This document shows positions 23,452 to 30,482 of a stretch of 38,317 bases of DNA, piece after piece (the first letter of the stretch is position 1; each line of letters starts with the position of its first letter). The position numbers were made by a program, and so were the translations under genes. Source of the DNA: Oscillibacter sp. ER4 (GTDB taxonomy: Bacteria > Bacillota > Clostridia > Oscillospirales > Oscillospiraceae); NCBI RefSeq assembly GCF_000765235.1, contig NZ_JPJG01000023.1:1-38317 (forward strand). The letters run 5' to 3'. A model generated the notes under the pieces. It searched no databases and was not told the origin of the DNA. It saw only the letters and a list, made by a program, of their open reading frames with translations.

Positions 23452-24389
23452 TGAAGGGGTATCTGACGACGTGCGACGGTGCGCAGTTTGAGCTGCCGAC
23501 GCTGCTGAAGTGGGAATTTTCCTACACGGGAAGCGTGCCGTGCGACAGCTTTACGCTCAAGTGCGCGTATGAGCCCGCGATGGCGGAGGTGCTGCGGCGG
23601 GCGGTGCGCTTCACGGCGAGAGAGGACGGCACGGTCGAATTTGCGGGCGTTGTGGACGAGTGCGGCGTGACATGCGATGAAAAGGGCTTGCAGCTTGAGG
23701 TGAGCGGACGCGGCATGGCGGCGCTGCTGCTCGACAACGAGGCAGAGAGCGTGAGCTATCAGTGGGCGACGATGGAGGAGATTCTCAAAAACCATGTGAC
23801 GCCGTACGGCATCGTGTGCACGGGCTATGACGCGGTGACGGCTGCGGCGCGGTACCGCGTGGCGAACGGTTCGAGCCAGTGGAAGGCGCTGAACGATTTT
23901 GCAGCGCTGCACGGAGGGATCGCGCCGTATTTCGACAAGACGGGCGCGCTGGAAGTGAAGAAAAACCGCAAGGCCGCGCGCGTGAGCATCGACGCGAAAA
24001 CGCCGGTGACGGCGCTTTCCTACTGCGATAAGCGCTACGGCGTGATCGCCGAGGCACTGGTGGTGGACAGCAAGGCGGGCGTGAAGCAGAGCGTGAAAAA
24101 CGAGGCGTTCTGTGCTCGCGGCGGCACGAGCCGGCGCGTATTTTACGTGCCGGCGCGTAGCGGCACGCAGGCAATGCGCTACACGGGGGAGTATCAGATC
24201 GCAAAGTCGAAGGAGGGCGCGGAGACGCTGCGCGTGACGATCGCGGGGCGGTTCACCGCCGCGCCGGGGGATATTGCGGCGGTGAGCGGGACGAAGATCG
24301 GCATTGTGGGCAATTTCCGCGTGATCGAGTGCGTGAGGCGCTTTGGCGAGAGCGGAGAGGCGTGCGAAGTGACGATGCAGAGGGAGTGA
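23451..24389 (+). CDS. Baseplate hub protein, XkdQ-like
   Basis: A 312-residue protein resembling XkdQ and the gpD/late-control-D hub of contractile tails. Recognisable stretches are WEFSYTGSVPCDSFTLKCAY, LQLEVSGRGMAALLLDNEA, WKALNDFAALHGGIAPYFD and a C-terminal PGDIAAVSGTKIG segment. The hub connects the tail tube to the spike. The frame continues upstream to 23340, but ATG 23451 is coupled to the preceding stop codon and starts the family-like sequence. No damage is seen. Confidence 0.82.
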   Translation: MKGYLTTCDGAQFELPTLLKWEFSYTGSVPCDSFTLKCAYEPAMAEVLRRAVRFTAREDGTVEFAGVVDECGVTCDEKGLQLEVSGRGMAALLLDNEAESVSYQWATMEEILKNHVTPYGIVCTGYDAVTAAARYRVANGSSQWKALNDFAALHGGIAPYFDKTGALEVKKNRKAARVSIDAKTPVTALSYCDKRYGVIAEALVVDSKAGVKQSVKNEAFCARGGTSRRVFYVPARSGTQAMRYTGEYQIAKSKEGAETLRVTIAGRFTAAPGDIAAVSGTKIGIVGNFRVIECVRRFGESGEACEVTMQRE

Positions 24390-24395
24390 GAGACA

Positions 24396-24776
24396 ATGTG
24401 GCTATCGAGAAAGCTGAGCCAGCATGAGATGCAGGACGTGGCCTCAGCACAGGACGGAACGGTGACGGTCGAGGGCGGCGAGCTGGCGGTGTTCAGCAGC
24501 GGGGAAAAGCGCGAGGTGAAGACCGCCGCGCCCGGCGGCTATGAGTGGCAGCCGAAAAAGGGCGAGGATGTGCTGGTGGTGTGCGGCGGGACCTTTGGCG
24601 AGGAGGCCTACGCCGTGGGCGCGGTGGGGCAGAGCGCGGACGACCTGGCACCCGGCGAGGTGCGCATTCGCTCCGCCACGGCGGGGACGGAGATCGTGCT
24701 GCGCAACAACGGGCGCATCGACATCAACGGGCTCCTTTTCATCAACGGGATGCCGTATCTGGGAATGGGGGGCTGA
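24396..24776 (+). CDS. Baseplate spike-like protein (gpV type)
   Basis: A 126-residue protein with an OB-like middle (PKKGEDVLVVCGG, AYAVGAVGQS) and a beta-rich C-terminus (EVRIRSATAGTEIVLRNNGR then IDINGLLFINGMPYL), the form seen in short phage tail spikes of the gpV/Mu gp45 class. The spike would puncture the target envelope beneath the hub. It lies 6 bases after the hub gene and 2 bases before the next. Assignment rests on position and the C-terminal repeats. Confidence 0.7.
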   Translation: MWLSRKLSQHEMQDVASAQDGTVTVEGGELAVFSSGEKREVKTAAPGGYEWQPKKGEDVLVVCGGTFGEEAYAVGAVGQSADDLAPGEVRIRSATAGTEIVLRNNGRIDINGLLFINGMPYLGMGG

Positions 24777-24778
24777 GG

Positions 24779-25132
24779 ATGGAGCTGAAGATCAAAGACC
24801 GCGATTATGTGGCCGACGGCGCGGGCGGGCTCGTGCGCGTGAGCGGCTGGGACGAGCTGCTCGAACGCGTGCTCTTTAAGCTGAGCGTGCGGCGCGGGAG
24901 CTTTGCGCTCGTGCCGGAGTTTGGCAGCAAGCTGCACCTTTTATGGCGGGAAAAGGGCGAGAGCCGCGCGACGGCGGCAAAGCAGTACGTGGCCGAGGCG
25001 CTGGCGGACGAAGAGGGCCTGAGCGTGACGGGCATGGAGCTTGCGGAAAAGAATGGATTTTTGGAGCTGCGCGTGCTGCTGCGCTATGAGAACGAAACGG
25101 GCGAGGCGGTCGTGACGATAGGGGGAGAGTGA
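24779..25132 (+). CDS. Baseplate protein, XkdS/DUF2634 (gp25-like)
   Basis: A 117-residue protein. RDYVADGAGGLVRVSGWDEL, then LERVLFKLSVRRGSFALVPE and FGSKLHLLW are typical of the gp25/W-like baseplate wedge family represented by XkdS. It would form part of the inner wedge ring with the gpJ-like protein encoded next. The ATG at 24779 follows GGCTGAGG, directly behind the spike gene; a longer upstream frame is only a shadow of that gene. Confidence 0.8.
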   Translation: MELKIKDRDYVADGAGGLVRVSGWDELLERVLFKLSVRRGSFALVPEFGSKLHLLWREKGESRATAAKQYVAEALADEEGLSVTGMELAEKNGFLELRVLLRYENETGEAVVTIGGE

Positions 25133-25135
25133 AGA

Positions 25136-26202
25136 ATGGAAGAGCTGAACGCGATCTACGAGCGGATGCGCGCGATCTTTGCCGAGGAGGCGGGCTTTGT
25201 GCCGAACAACGGCTGCGACGCGATGGTGCGCCTCTATGCGCTGGCGAGCGAGGTACAGTCGCTTCTGGCACAGGCAGACTGGGTGCTGGATCAGAGCTTT
25301 CCGCAGACGGCGGTGGGGCAGTATCTTGATTATCACGCCGAGATGCGGGCGCTGACGCGCCTTCCGGCGGCGAAGGCGACGGGCGTGCTGCGCTTTTCCG
25401 CGCCGTCGGCGGCGGTGACGGATTATGAGATTGACGCGGGAAGTGTGGCGATGACGAGCGGCGGTGTGCGCTTTGAGACGACGGAGAAGGCGACGCTTGC
25501 AAAGGGCGAAACGTATGTGGATGTGCCGGCGAGCGCCGTGGAGGCGGGGCGAGCGGCAACGCCATCGCGGGCGCGATCCATCTGATGTCCGTGTATCCGG
25601 TGGGCATCACGCAGTGCACAAATCCTGAGGCGTTTTCCGGCGGCAGCGACGAGGAGAGCGACGAAAAGCTGCGCGAGCGCGTGCTCGAGAGCTACAAGCG
25701 TTTGCCGAACGGCGCGAACGCGGCGTTTTACGAGCAGGAGGCGATGAGCTTTCCGAACGTGGCGGCGGCGAAAGCGGTCGGCCGCGCCCGCGGCATCGGC
25801 ACGGTGGATGTGTATGTTTCGACGCACGCGGGCGCGCCGGATGAGAAGCTGCTCGGCGAGATCGAGGCGGTCTTGCAGAAAAAGCGCGAGATCGCGGTGG
25901 ATGTGGAGGTCAAGGCACCGACAGAGAAGACCGTCAACATGAGCGCGGAGCTGACGGCGGAGCAGGGCTGGACGATGCAGGAGATCACCGATGCGGCGAC
26001 GGCGGCGCTGCAGGCGTACTTCGCCGGCGAGCGGCTGGGTGAAGCGGTGTATACGGCGAAGCTCGCGAGCATCCTCTACGGTGTGGAGGGCGTGAAGAAC
26101 TGTCACCTGCTCACGCCGGACGAGGATGTGAGCGTGAGCGCGACGGAGCTACCGGTGCTCGGCACGGTGACGATCACGGAGATCGGGGCGGGTGAGGCAT
26201 GA
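25136..26202 (+). pseudogene. Baseplate protein J (XkdT-like), broken by one frameshift
   Basis: The first part (25136-25585) encodes MEELNAIYERMRAIFAEEAG through VDVPASAVEAG, then loses frame. The -1 frame continues with GASGNAIAG ... SVYPVGITQCTNPEAFSGGS and runs to 26202. The two parts together give about 355 codons, the normal length of XkdT/gpJ proteins. Restoring one G in the GGGG run near 25549-25552 repairs the reading frame. J proteins form the baseplate ring that triggers sheath contraction. The second part could be translated alone from ATG 25585, but that is unlikely to be functional. Confidence 0.8.
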
Positions 26203-26777
26203 TGTATTATGACTATCTCTGCCGCCTTTTGGAGCCGATGCGCGTTTACCGCACCGAGCGCGGCACGCTGAGCGGCGGAGAGCTGTACGCAGCGGGCGCG
26301 GTGCTGGATGAAGCGGACGGCGCTATGGAATACGCCGAGCAGGAGGGCCTTTTGCAGACGGCGGAGGGCGAGGGCCTTGCAAGGCGGGAGAAGCTCTTTT
26401 CCCGCTGCCCGGTCAGCGTTTCGACTGCGCTGCGGCGCGAGGCCATCGCGGCGCTCGCGCGCATCAACGCCGACAGCTTCACGCTGGATGCGATCAACTC
26501 GACGCTCAGCGGCTGCGGCATCAAGGCGCTGGCGGAGGAGACGGAGAAAAAGGGAACGGTCAAGGTCTGGTTCCCGAACACCGTGGGCGTGCCGGATGAG
26601 TTTTCGCAGGTGGAGAGCATCATCCTCGATATCATCCCGTGCCATTTGCTGGTGGAGTTCTACTTCCGGTATCTGACGTGGCTCGAGTGCGAGAGAGTGG
26701 GATTCACGTGGCAGAGTGTGGAGGACACGCACCACACGTGGGAGAGCTTTGAAAAGGCGGTGCCGGAGGAAGAATGA
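26199..26777 (+). CDS. Tail protein, XkdU/YmfQ-like (DUF2313)
   Basis: A 192-residue protein in the position and with features of the XkdU/YmfQ family. RVYRTERGTLSGGELYAAGA, RREAIAALARINADSFTLDA and a C-terminal about 60 residues (DIIPCHLLVEFYFRYLTW...) match its usual layout. It couples to gpJ in tail-fibre attachment. The start ATG overlaps the J stop codon (ATGA) and the stop codon overlaps the next start (ATGACGG). In complete phages a tail-fibre gene follows; here it is absent. Confidence 0.8.
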   Translation: MMYYDYLCRLLEPMRVYRTERGTLSGGELYAAGAVLDEADGAMEYAEQEGLLQTAEGEGLARREKLFSRCPVSVSTALRREAIAALARINADSFTLDAINSTLSGCGIKALAEETEKKGTVKVWFPNTVGVPDEFSQVESIILDIIPCHLLVEFYFRYLTWLECERVGFTWQSVEDTHHTWESFEKAVPEEE

Positions 26778-27070
26778 CGGAACAGGAGATCTCGGTCAAG
26801 CTGACGGAGACCGAGCAGCGCGCCAAGTCGAACACGCACCGCATCGAAAAGCTGGAACAGCAGCAGAAGGACCTGAATAAGCTGGTAACGGCAGTGGAGG
26901 TGCTCGCCTCGCGCGAAAAGGGCGTGGAGACGGACGTCAAGGAGATCAAGGCGGACGTGAAGACCATCACGCAGAAGGGCGGAAAGCGCTGGGATGCGAT
27001 GATCGACCGCGTGCTGTACGTGCTCATCGGGGCGGCGATCTCCCTGCTGATGACAGGGGGGAGCTTATGA
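26774..27070 (+). CDS. XhlA-like lysis protein
   Basis: A 98-residue protein with a long coiled coil (about 5-70, rich in Glu, Lys, Gln and Val heptads) and one C-terminal membrane helix (about 80-95). This is the layout of the hemolysin XhlA family in PBSX, which works with a holin and an endolysin in cell lysis. It overlaps neighbours at both ends by 4 bases. Confidence 0.8.
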   Translation: MTEQEISVKLTETEQRAKSNTHRIEKLEQQQKDLNKLVTAVEVLASREKGVETDVKEIKADVKTITQKGGKRWDAMIDRVLYVLIGAAISLLMTGGSL

Positions 27071-27339
27071 AAAGGAAACGCACGAGCTTTTCCAAACTGT
27101 TGCTGCTGCTCGAAAGCGCGATCGTGCTCTATACGACGTATCAGGGCTTCGGGATCGCGAAGCTCGCGATCGAACTGGGCTTTATGGGCACGCTCCCGTG
27201 GATCGCGACGATGGTGACGGCGGCGTGGGGCGCTTACGGGACGAGCGCCGCCTGCTACTACGCCAAAGCTAAGGCGGAAAACACGGCCGGCGGCGTGACG
27301 TACGAAACGGTGTGCCGCGGGCCGGATTGCGAGAGGTGA
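27067..27339 (+). CDS. Small phage membrane protein
   Basis: A 90-residue protein with a basic N-terminus (MKRKRTSFSK) and two hydrophobic segments at about 11-33 and 40-66, then a polar tail with two Cys. I do not recognise a named family. Its position between the XhlA-like gene and a holin-like gene, and its overlap with XhlA, suggest a role in lysis or its control (inference). Confidence 0.6.
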   Translation: MKRKRTSFSKLLLLLESAIVLYTTYQGFGIAKLAIELGFMGTLPWIATMVTAAWGAYGTSAACYYAKAKAENTAGGVTYETVCRGPDCER

Positions 27340-27343
27340 GGGA

Positions 27344-27532
27344 ATGGAACTTCTGAAAAAGAGACTGGCGAACCTTCTGAGCGTGAAGAGTCTGGTGACG
27401 ATCTGCCTGACGGTCACCTTCTGCGTGCTGACGGTGCAGACAAAGGTGACGCAGGAGTTCAACACGGTGTATCTCATGGTGATCGCGTTCTACTTCGGCA
27501 CGCAGAACGGCAAGACGCAGGAGGAGAACTGA
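27344..27532 (+). CDS. Holin-like small membrane protein
   Basis: A 62-residue protein with two membrane segments (about 16-32 and 40-52) and charged ends: MELLKKRLANLLSVKSLVTI at the start and FYFGTQNGKTQEEN at the end. Small two-helix proteins with this FYFGTQ ending occur next to endolysins in clostridial phages and are taken to be holins. It lies 4 bases after the previous gene and 1 base before the peptidase gene. Confidence 0.7.
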   Translation: MELLKKRLANLLSVKSLVTICLTVTFCVLTVQTKVTQEFNTVYLMVIAFYFGTQNGKTQEEN

Positions 27533-27533
27533 C

Positions 27534-28190
27534 ATGCGCCACAGCCGTGACATTGACGATCTGCGCGCTGACGTAGCGGCAAACTGCCGGACGATGATCG
27601 CGCTTGCTGAGCGCGAGGGGCTGCGCGTACTGGTGACGGAAACGGTGCGCGATGCGGAGTATCAGCGGATGCTCGCCGAGAAGGGCTACGCGGCCAAAGG
27701 AGCGGTGACGCCGTCGTTCCACGCCGAGCATGCAGGATTGGCCTTTGATATCTGCAAAAATGAGGCGGGGCACGAGTACGACGATCCTGCGTTCTTTATA
27801 AGGGTCGGAGAGATTGGGAAAATGCTCGGATTTTCCTGGGGAGGAGACTGGGGGAGCTTTCCCGACCGGCCACATTTTCAGTGGGATGCGGGCGCCACGT
27901 ACACGAGCGCGATGATCCGCGCGAAGCGCTATCCGCCGCCCATGCCGCGCTATGAGGAGGAAGAGATGACGCAACAGCAGTTTGACGCGATGATGGAAAA
28001 CTACCTGAAAAGACTGGCGCAGCAGACGCCGGCAGGCTGGAGCGCAGAGGCGCGCGCCTGGGCGGAGAAAAACGGCCTGATCGCGGGAGACGAGGCGGGG
28101 AACAAACAGTACCGCAGCTTTAGCTTTTTAACGCGCGAGCAGATGGCGGTGCTGATGCAGCGCTATGACGCGATGCAGCACAGCAAGTGA
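27534..28190 (+). CDS. M15-family endolysin with SLH-like C-terminal segment
   Basis: A 218-residue peptidoglycan hydrolase. The N-terminal about 130 residues form a VanY/CwlK-like M15 zinc peptidase: LRVLVTETVRDAEYQ, then SFHAEHAGLAFDI with zinc ligands, then FSWGGDW and DRPHFQW. The first motif has two extra residues between His and Gly compared with the usual SxHxxGxAxD. The C-terminus (about 170-213), WAEKNGLIAG ... LTREQMAVLMQRY, resembles one SLH unit and could target the cell wall. It would cleave peptide cross-links in lysis. No signal peptide is present, so export needs the holin. Confidence 0.85.
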   Translation: MRHSRDIDDLRADVAANCRTMIALAEREGLRVLVTETVRDAEYQRMLAEKGYAAKGAVTPSFHAEHAGLAFDICKNEAGHEYDDPAFFIRVGEIGKMLGFSWGGDWGSFPDRPHFQWDAGATYTSAMIRAKRYPPPMPRYEEEEMTQQQFDAMMENYLKRLAQQTPAGWSAEARAWAEKNGLIAGDEAGNKQYRSFSFLTREQMAVLMQRYDAMQHSK

Positions 28191-28205
28191 CTAAAGGAAC
28201 AGGTA

Positions 28206-28240
28206 AAAGCGCCGGAGGGTCTCCCCTCCGACGCTTTTTT
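28206..28240 (+). terminator. Terminator closing the phage cassette
   Basis: A strong stem, AAAGCGCCGGAGGG with CCCTCCGACGCTTT (one mismatch), is followed by six T. It ends the plus-strand cassette 16 bases after the endolysin stop codon. Confidence 0.9.
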
Positions 28241-28347
28241 GCACTGTCACGACAGAAAACTTGCAGGAAATCTTGCAAATTACATGCTTTGTACAAAAAG
28301 AATGTGAAACGTCTCCACGGAAACGACAAAAAGCGCCACTAAAATTT

Positions 28348-28411
28348 GTTCAGTTTTTTTTCGCTTTCTGAACGGGTTTTCATTGATTTTGCGAGGAAGT
28401 TCCACTATAAT
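28348..28411 (+). promoter_or_regulatory. Promoter and possible operator of the glutamate fermentation operon
   Basis: TTGATT (28383-28388) and TATAAT (28406-28411) are 17 bases apart, giving a leader of about 105 bases before gctA. Just upstream, GTTCAG (28348-28353) and CTGAAC (28368-28373) form an inverted repeat around a T-rich 14-base spacer, a plausible regulator site. In the rest of the 28241-28523 gap I see nothing but AT-rich sequence and a weak TTGCA/TGCAA repeat at 28261-28278. Confidence 0.7.
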
Positions 28412-28523
28412 TTACACTGAAGCCTGTATGAGCATCTTTCGAAGAATTTTTGACGGAATCCATGCAAGCAGAGAGGGCTCTTCGGCGATAAAAATGTTTA
28501 TCAAAATCAGGGAGGGTTTTATC

Positions 28524-29621
28524 TTGAATAAGGTCATGTCACTGCACGATGCCGTTGCAAAGTACGTCGAGAATGGCGATACTCTTGCGATCGGCGGTTT
28601 CACCACCAACCGTAAGCCGTATGCCACGGTTAGTGAGATCCTGCGTCAGGGTCAGAAGGACTTCATCGTTTATGCCGGCCCCGGCGGCGGCGAAGTCGAT
28701 ATGCTCATCGGCGAGGGCCGCGTGGCTGCTTACATCAACTGCTACACCGCTAACTCCGGCTACACCAACGTTTCCCGCCGCTTCCGCGCTGCCATCGAGC
28801 AGGGCAAGCTCACGTATGAGGACTATTCTCAGGACGTGTTGATGCTCATGCTGCACGCCTCTTCTCTCGGCCTTCCGTTCCTGCCGGTCCGCCTGATGCA
28901 GGGCAGCGGCCTGATGAAGTTCTGGGGCATCAGCGAGGAAAAGCGCAAGACCATGCCCAAGATCGAAAATCTCAAGTGCGCCGAGATCGAGAACCCGATG
29001 GTGCCGGGGCAGAAGGTCGTAGCCGTGCCCGTGCCCAAGATCGACACCGCCATCATCCACGTCCAGCAGGCCTCTCCGGACGGCACCTGCATCATCATGG
29101 GCGATGAGTTCCATGATATCGACATCGCGATCGCCGCGCGCAAGACCATCGTCACCTGCGAGGAGATCGTCTCCGACGAGTTCATCCGCCGCGACCCGAC
29201 CAAGACCCGTATCTTCGGCGAGTGCGTGCAGGCGGTCGTCAAGGCTCCTTACGGCGCATGGCCCTCTCAGTGCTATGATTACTATGACGACGACGACGCC
29301 GGCCTGAAGGAATACGACAAGGCCTCCAAGTATCAGGATGCCGAGGATGCCGTCAAGCAGCTTGAAAAGGCTGCGGCCAAGGCTGCCAAGGCGCTGGAGA
29401 AGGCTCCCGAGGACGAGAAGCTCAAGCTCGCCGCCGAAAACGCCCAGAAGGCCTTCGAGCTCGCCAAGAGCGGCGAAAAGGTTCCCGAGACCTTCAAGGA
29501 CTTCGTCGAGAAGTGGGTCTACAGCTGCGAAGATCAGTCCGCTCTGCTCGATAAGCTCGGCGGCAGCCGTCTGATGCGCCTGAAGAACGAGCCGCACCTC
29601 GGCTATTCCACTACACATTAA
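28524..29621 (+). CDS. gctA: Glutaconate CoA-transferase subunit A
   Basis: A 365-residue alpha subunit of the enzyme that moves CoA from acetyl-CoA to (R)-2-hydroxyglutarate in glutamate fermentation. GDTLAIGGFTTNRKPYATVS, AYINCYTANSGYTNVSRRFR, LPVRLMQGSG and HVQQASPDGT are family hallmarks. The start is taken as TTG 28524, 8 bases after GGAGG, giving MNKVMSLHDAV; ATG 28536 is the alternative. A long frame from 28383 crosses the promoter and is rejected. Residues about 271-321 form a highly charged Ala/Lys/Glu helix not present, as far as I recall, in the 320-residue Acidaminococcus protein. First gene of the operon; 21 bases before gctB. Confidence 0.93.
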   Translation: MNKVMSLHDAVAKYVENGDTLAIGGFTTNRKPYATVSEILRQGQKDFIVYAGPGGGEVDMLIGEGRVAAYINCYTANSGYTNVSRRFRAAIEQGKLTYEDYSQDVLMLMLHASSLGLPFLPVRLMQGSGLMKFWGISEEKRKTMPKIENLKCAEIENPMVPGQKVVAVPVPKIDTAIIHVQQASPDGTCIIMGDEFHDIDIAIAARKTIVTCEEIVSDEFIRRDPTKTRIFGECVQAVVKAPYGAWPSQCYDYYDDDDAGLKEYDKASKYQDAEDAVKQLEKAAAKAAKALEKAPEDEKLKLAAENAQKAFELAKSGEKVPETFKDFVEKWVYSCEDQSALLDKLGGSRLMRLKNEPHLGYSTTH

Positions 29622-29642
29622 GGTTTGGGAGGCTAAATAGAA

Positions 29643-30449
29643 ATGTCTGATTATACGAAGTATACCAAGCAGGAAATGCAGGCGTATGCCATTGCTAAGA
29701 ATATCAAGGAAAACCAGATCGTCATCGTTGGTACGGGCCTGCCGCTGATCGGTGCGTCCCTTGCCAAGCGCGCGGTCTGCCCCAGCTGCCACCCCATCGT
29801 CGAGTCGGGTCTGATGGACTGCGACCCCGTTGAGGTCCCCCGTTCCGTCGGCGATAACCGCTTCATGGCGCACTGCGCCGTGCAGTGGCCCAACATCCGC
29901 TTCGTCGGCTTCGAGGCCAACGAGTGGCTGCACGACGAGGATCGTCTCGTCGCCTTCATCGGCGGCGCGCAGATCGACCCGTACGGCAACGTGAACTCCA
30001 CCTGCATTTTCGGCAAGGGCGACTACCTGCAGCCCACCACCCGCTTCACCGGTTCCGGCGGCGCCAACGGCATTGCCACCTACTGCAACACCATCATCAT
30101 GATGCAGCACCAGAAGCGCCGCTTCATGGACCATGTCGACTACATCACCTCCTGCGGCTGGATGGACGGCCCCGGAGGCCGTGAGCGCGCGGGCCTGCCC
30201 GGCAACCGCGGTCCTCAGATGGTCGTCACTGACCTCGGCATCATGAAGTTTGATGAAGAGACCAAGCGCATGTACCTCGCTTACTACTATCCGTTCTCCT
30301 CTCCCGAGATGGTTCAGGAGAACACCGGCTTCGAGATCGACGTCTCCCGCGCCGAGTTGATGGAAGGTCCCTCTCCGGAGATCATCCGCCTCATCCGTGA
30401 GGAGATCGACCCGGGTCAGGCATTCATCAAGGTTCCCAAGGATAAGTAA
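29643..30449 (+). CDS. gctB: Glutaconate CoA-transferase subunit B
   Basis: A 268-residue beta subunit that carries the catalytic glutamate, which forms the enzyme-CoA thioester. The residue is Glu54 here, in the motif HPIVESGLMD, the same number as in the Acidaminococcus enzyme. FTGSGGANGIATYCNTIIMM and a TDLGIMKFDEETKRMYL segment are typical of class I CoA-transferases. Ribosome site GGGAGG. It pairs with GctA as an alpha-beta heterooctamer in the known enzyme. Confidence 0.94.
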   Translation: MSDYTKYTKQEMQAYAIAKNIKENQIVIVGTGLPLIGASLAKRAVCPSCHPIVESGLMDCDPVEVPRSVGDNRFMAHCAVQWPNIRFVGFEANEWLHDEDRLVAFIGGAQIDPYGNVNSTCIFGKGDYLQPTTRFTGSGGANGIATYCNTIIMMQHQKRRFMDHVDYITSCGWMDGPGGRERAGLPGNRGPQMVVTDLGIMKFDEETKRMYLAYYYPFSSPEMVQENTGFEIDVSRAELMEGPSPEIIRLIREEIDPGQAFIKVPKDK

Positions 30450-30482
30450 TTTGTTATTTCGATTTAAGAAGGAGAACTTAAT

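Noticed and set aside
28359-28373. CodY-box-like sequence before gctA
   Set aside because: Only the core TTTCTGAA matches; the outer positions do not, so it does not support a CodY site.
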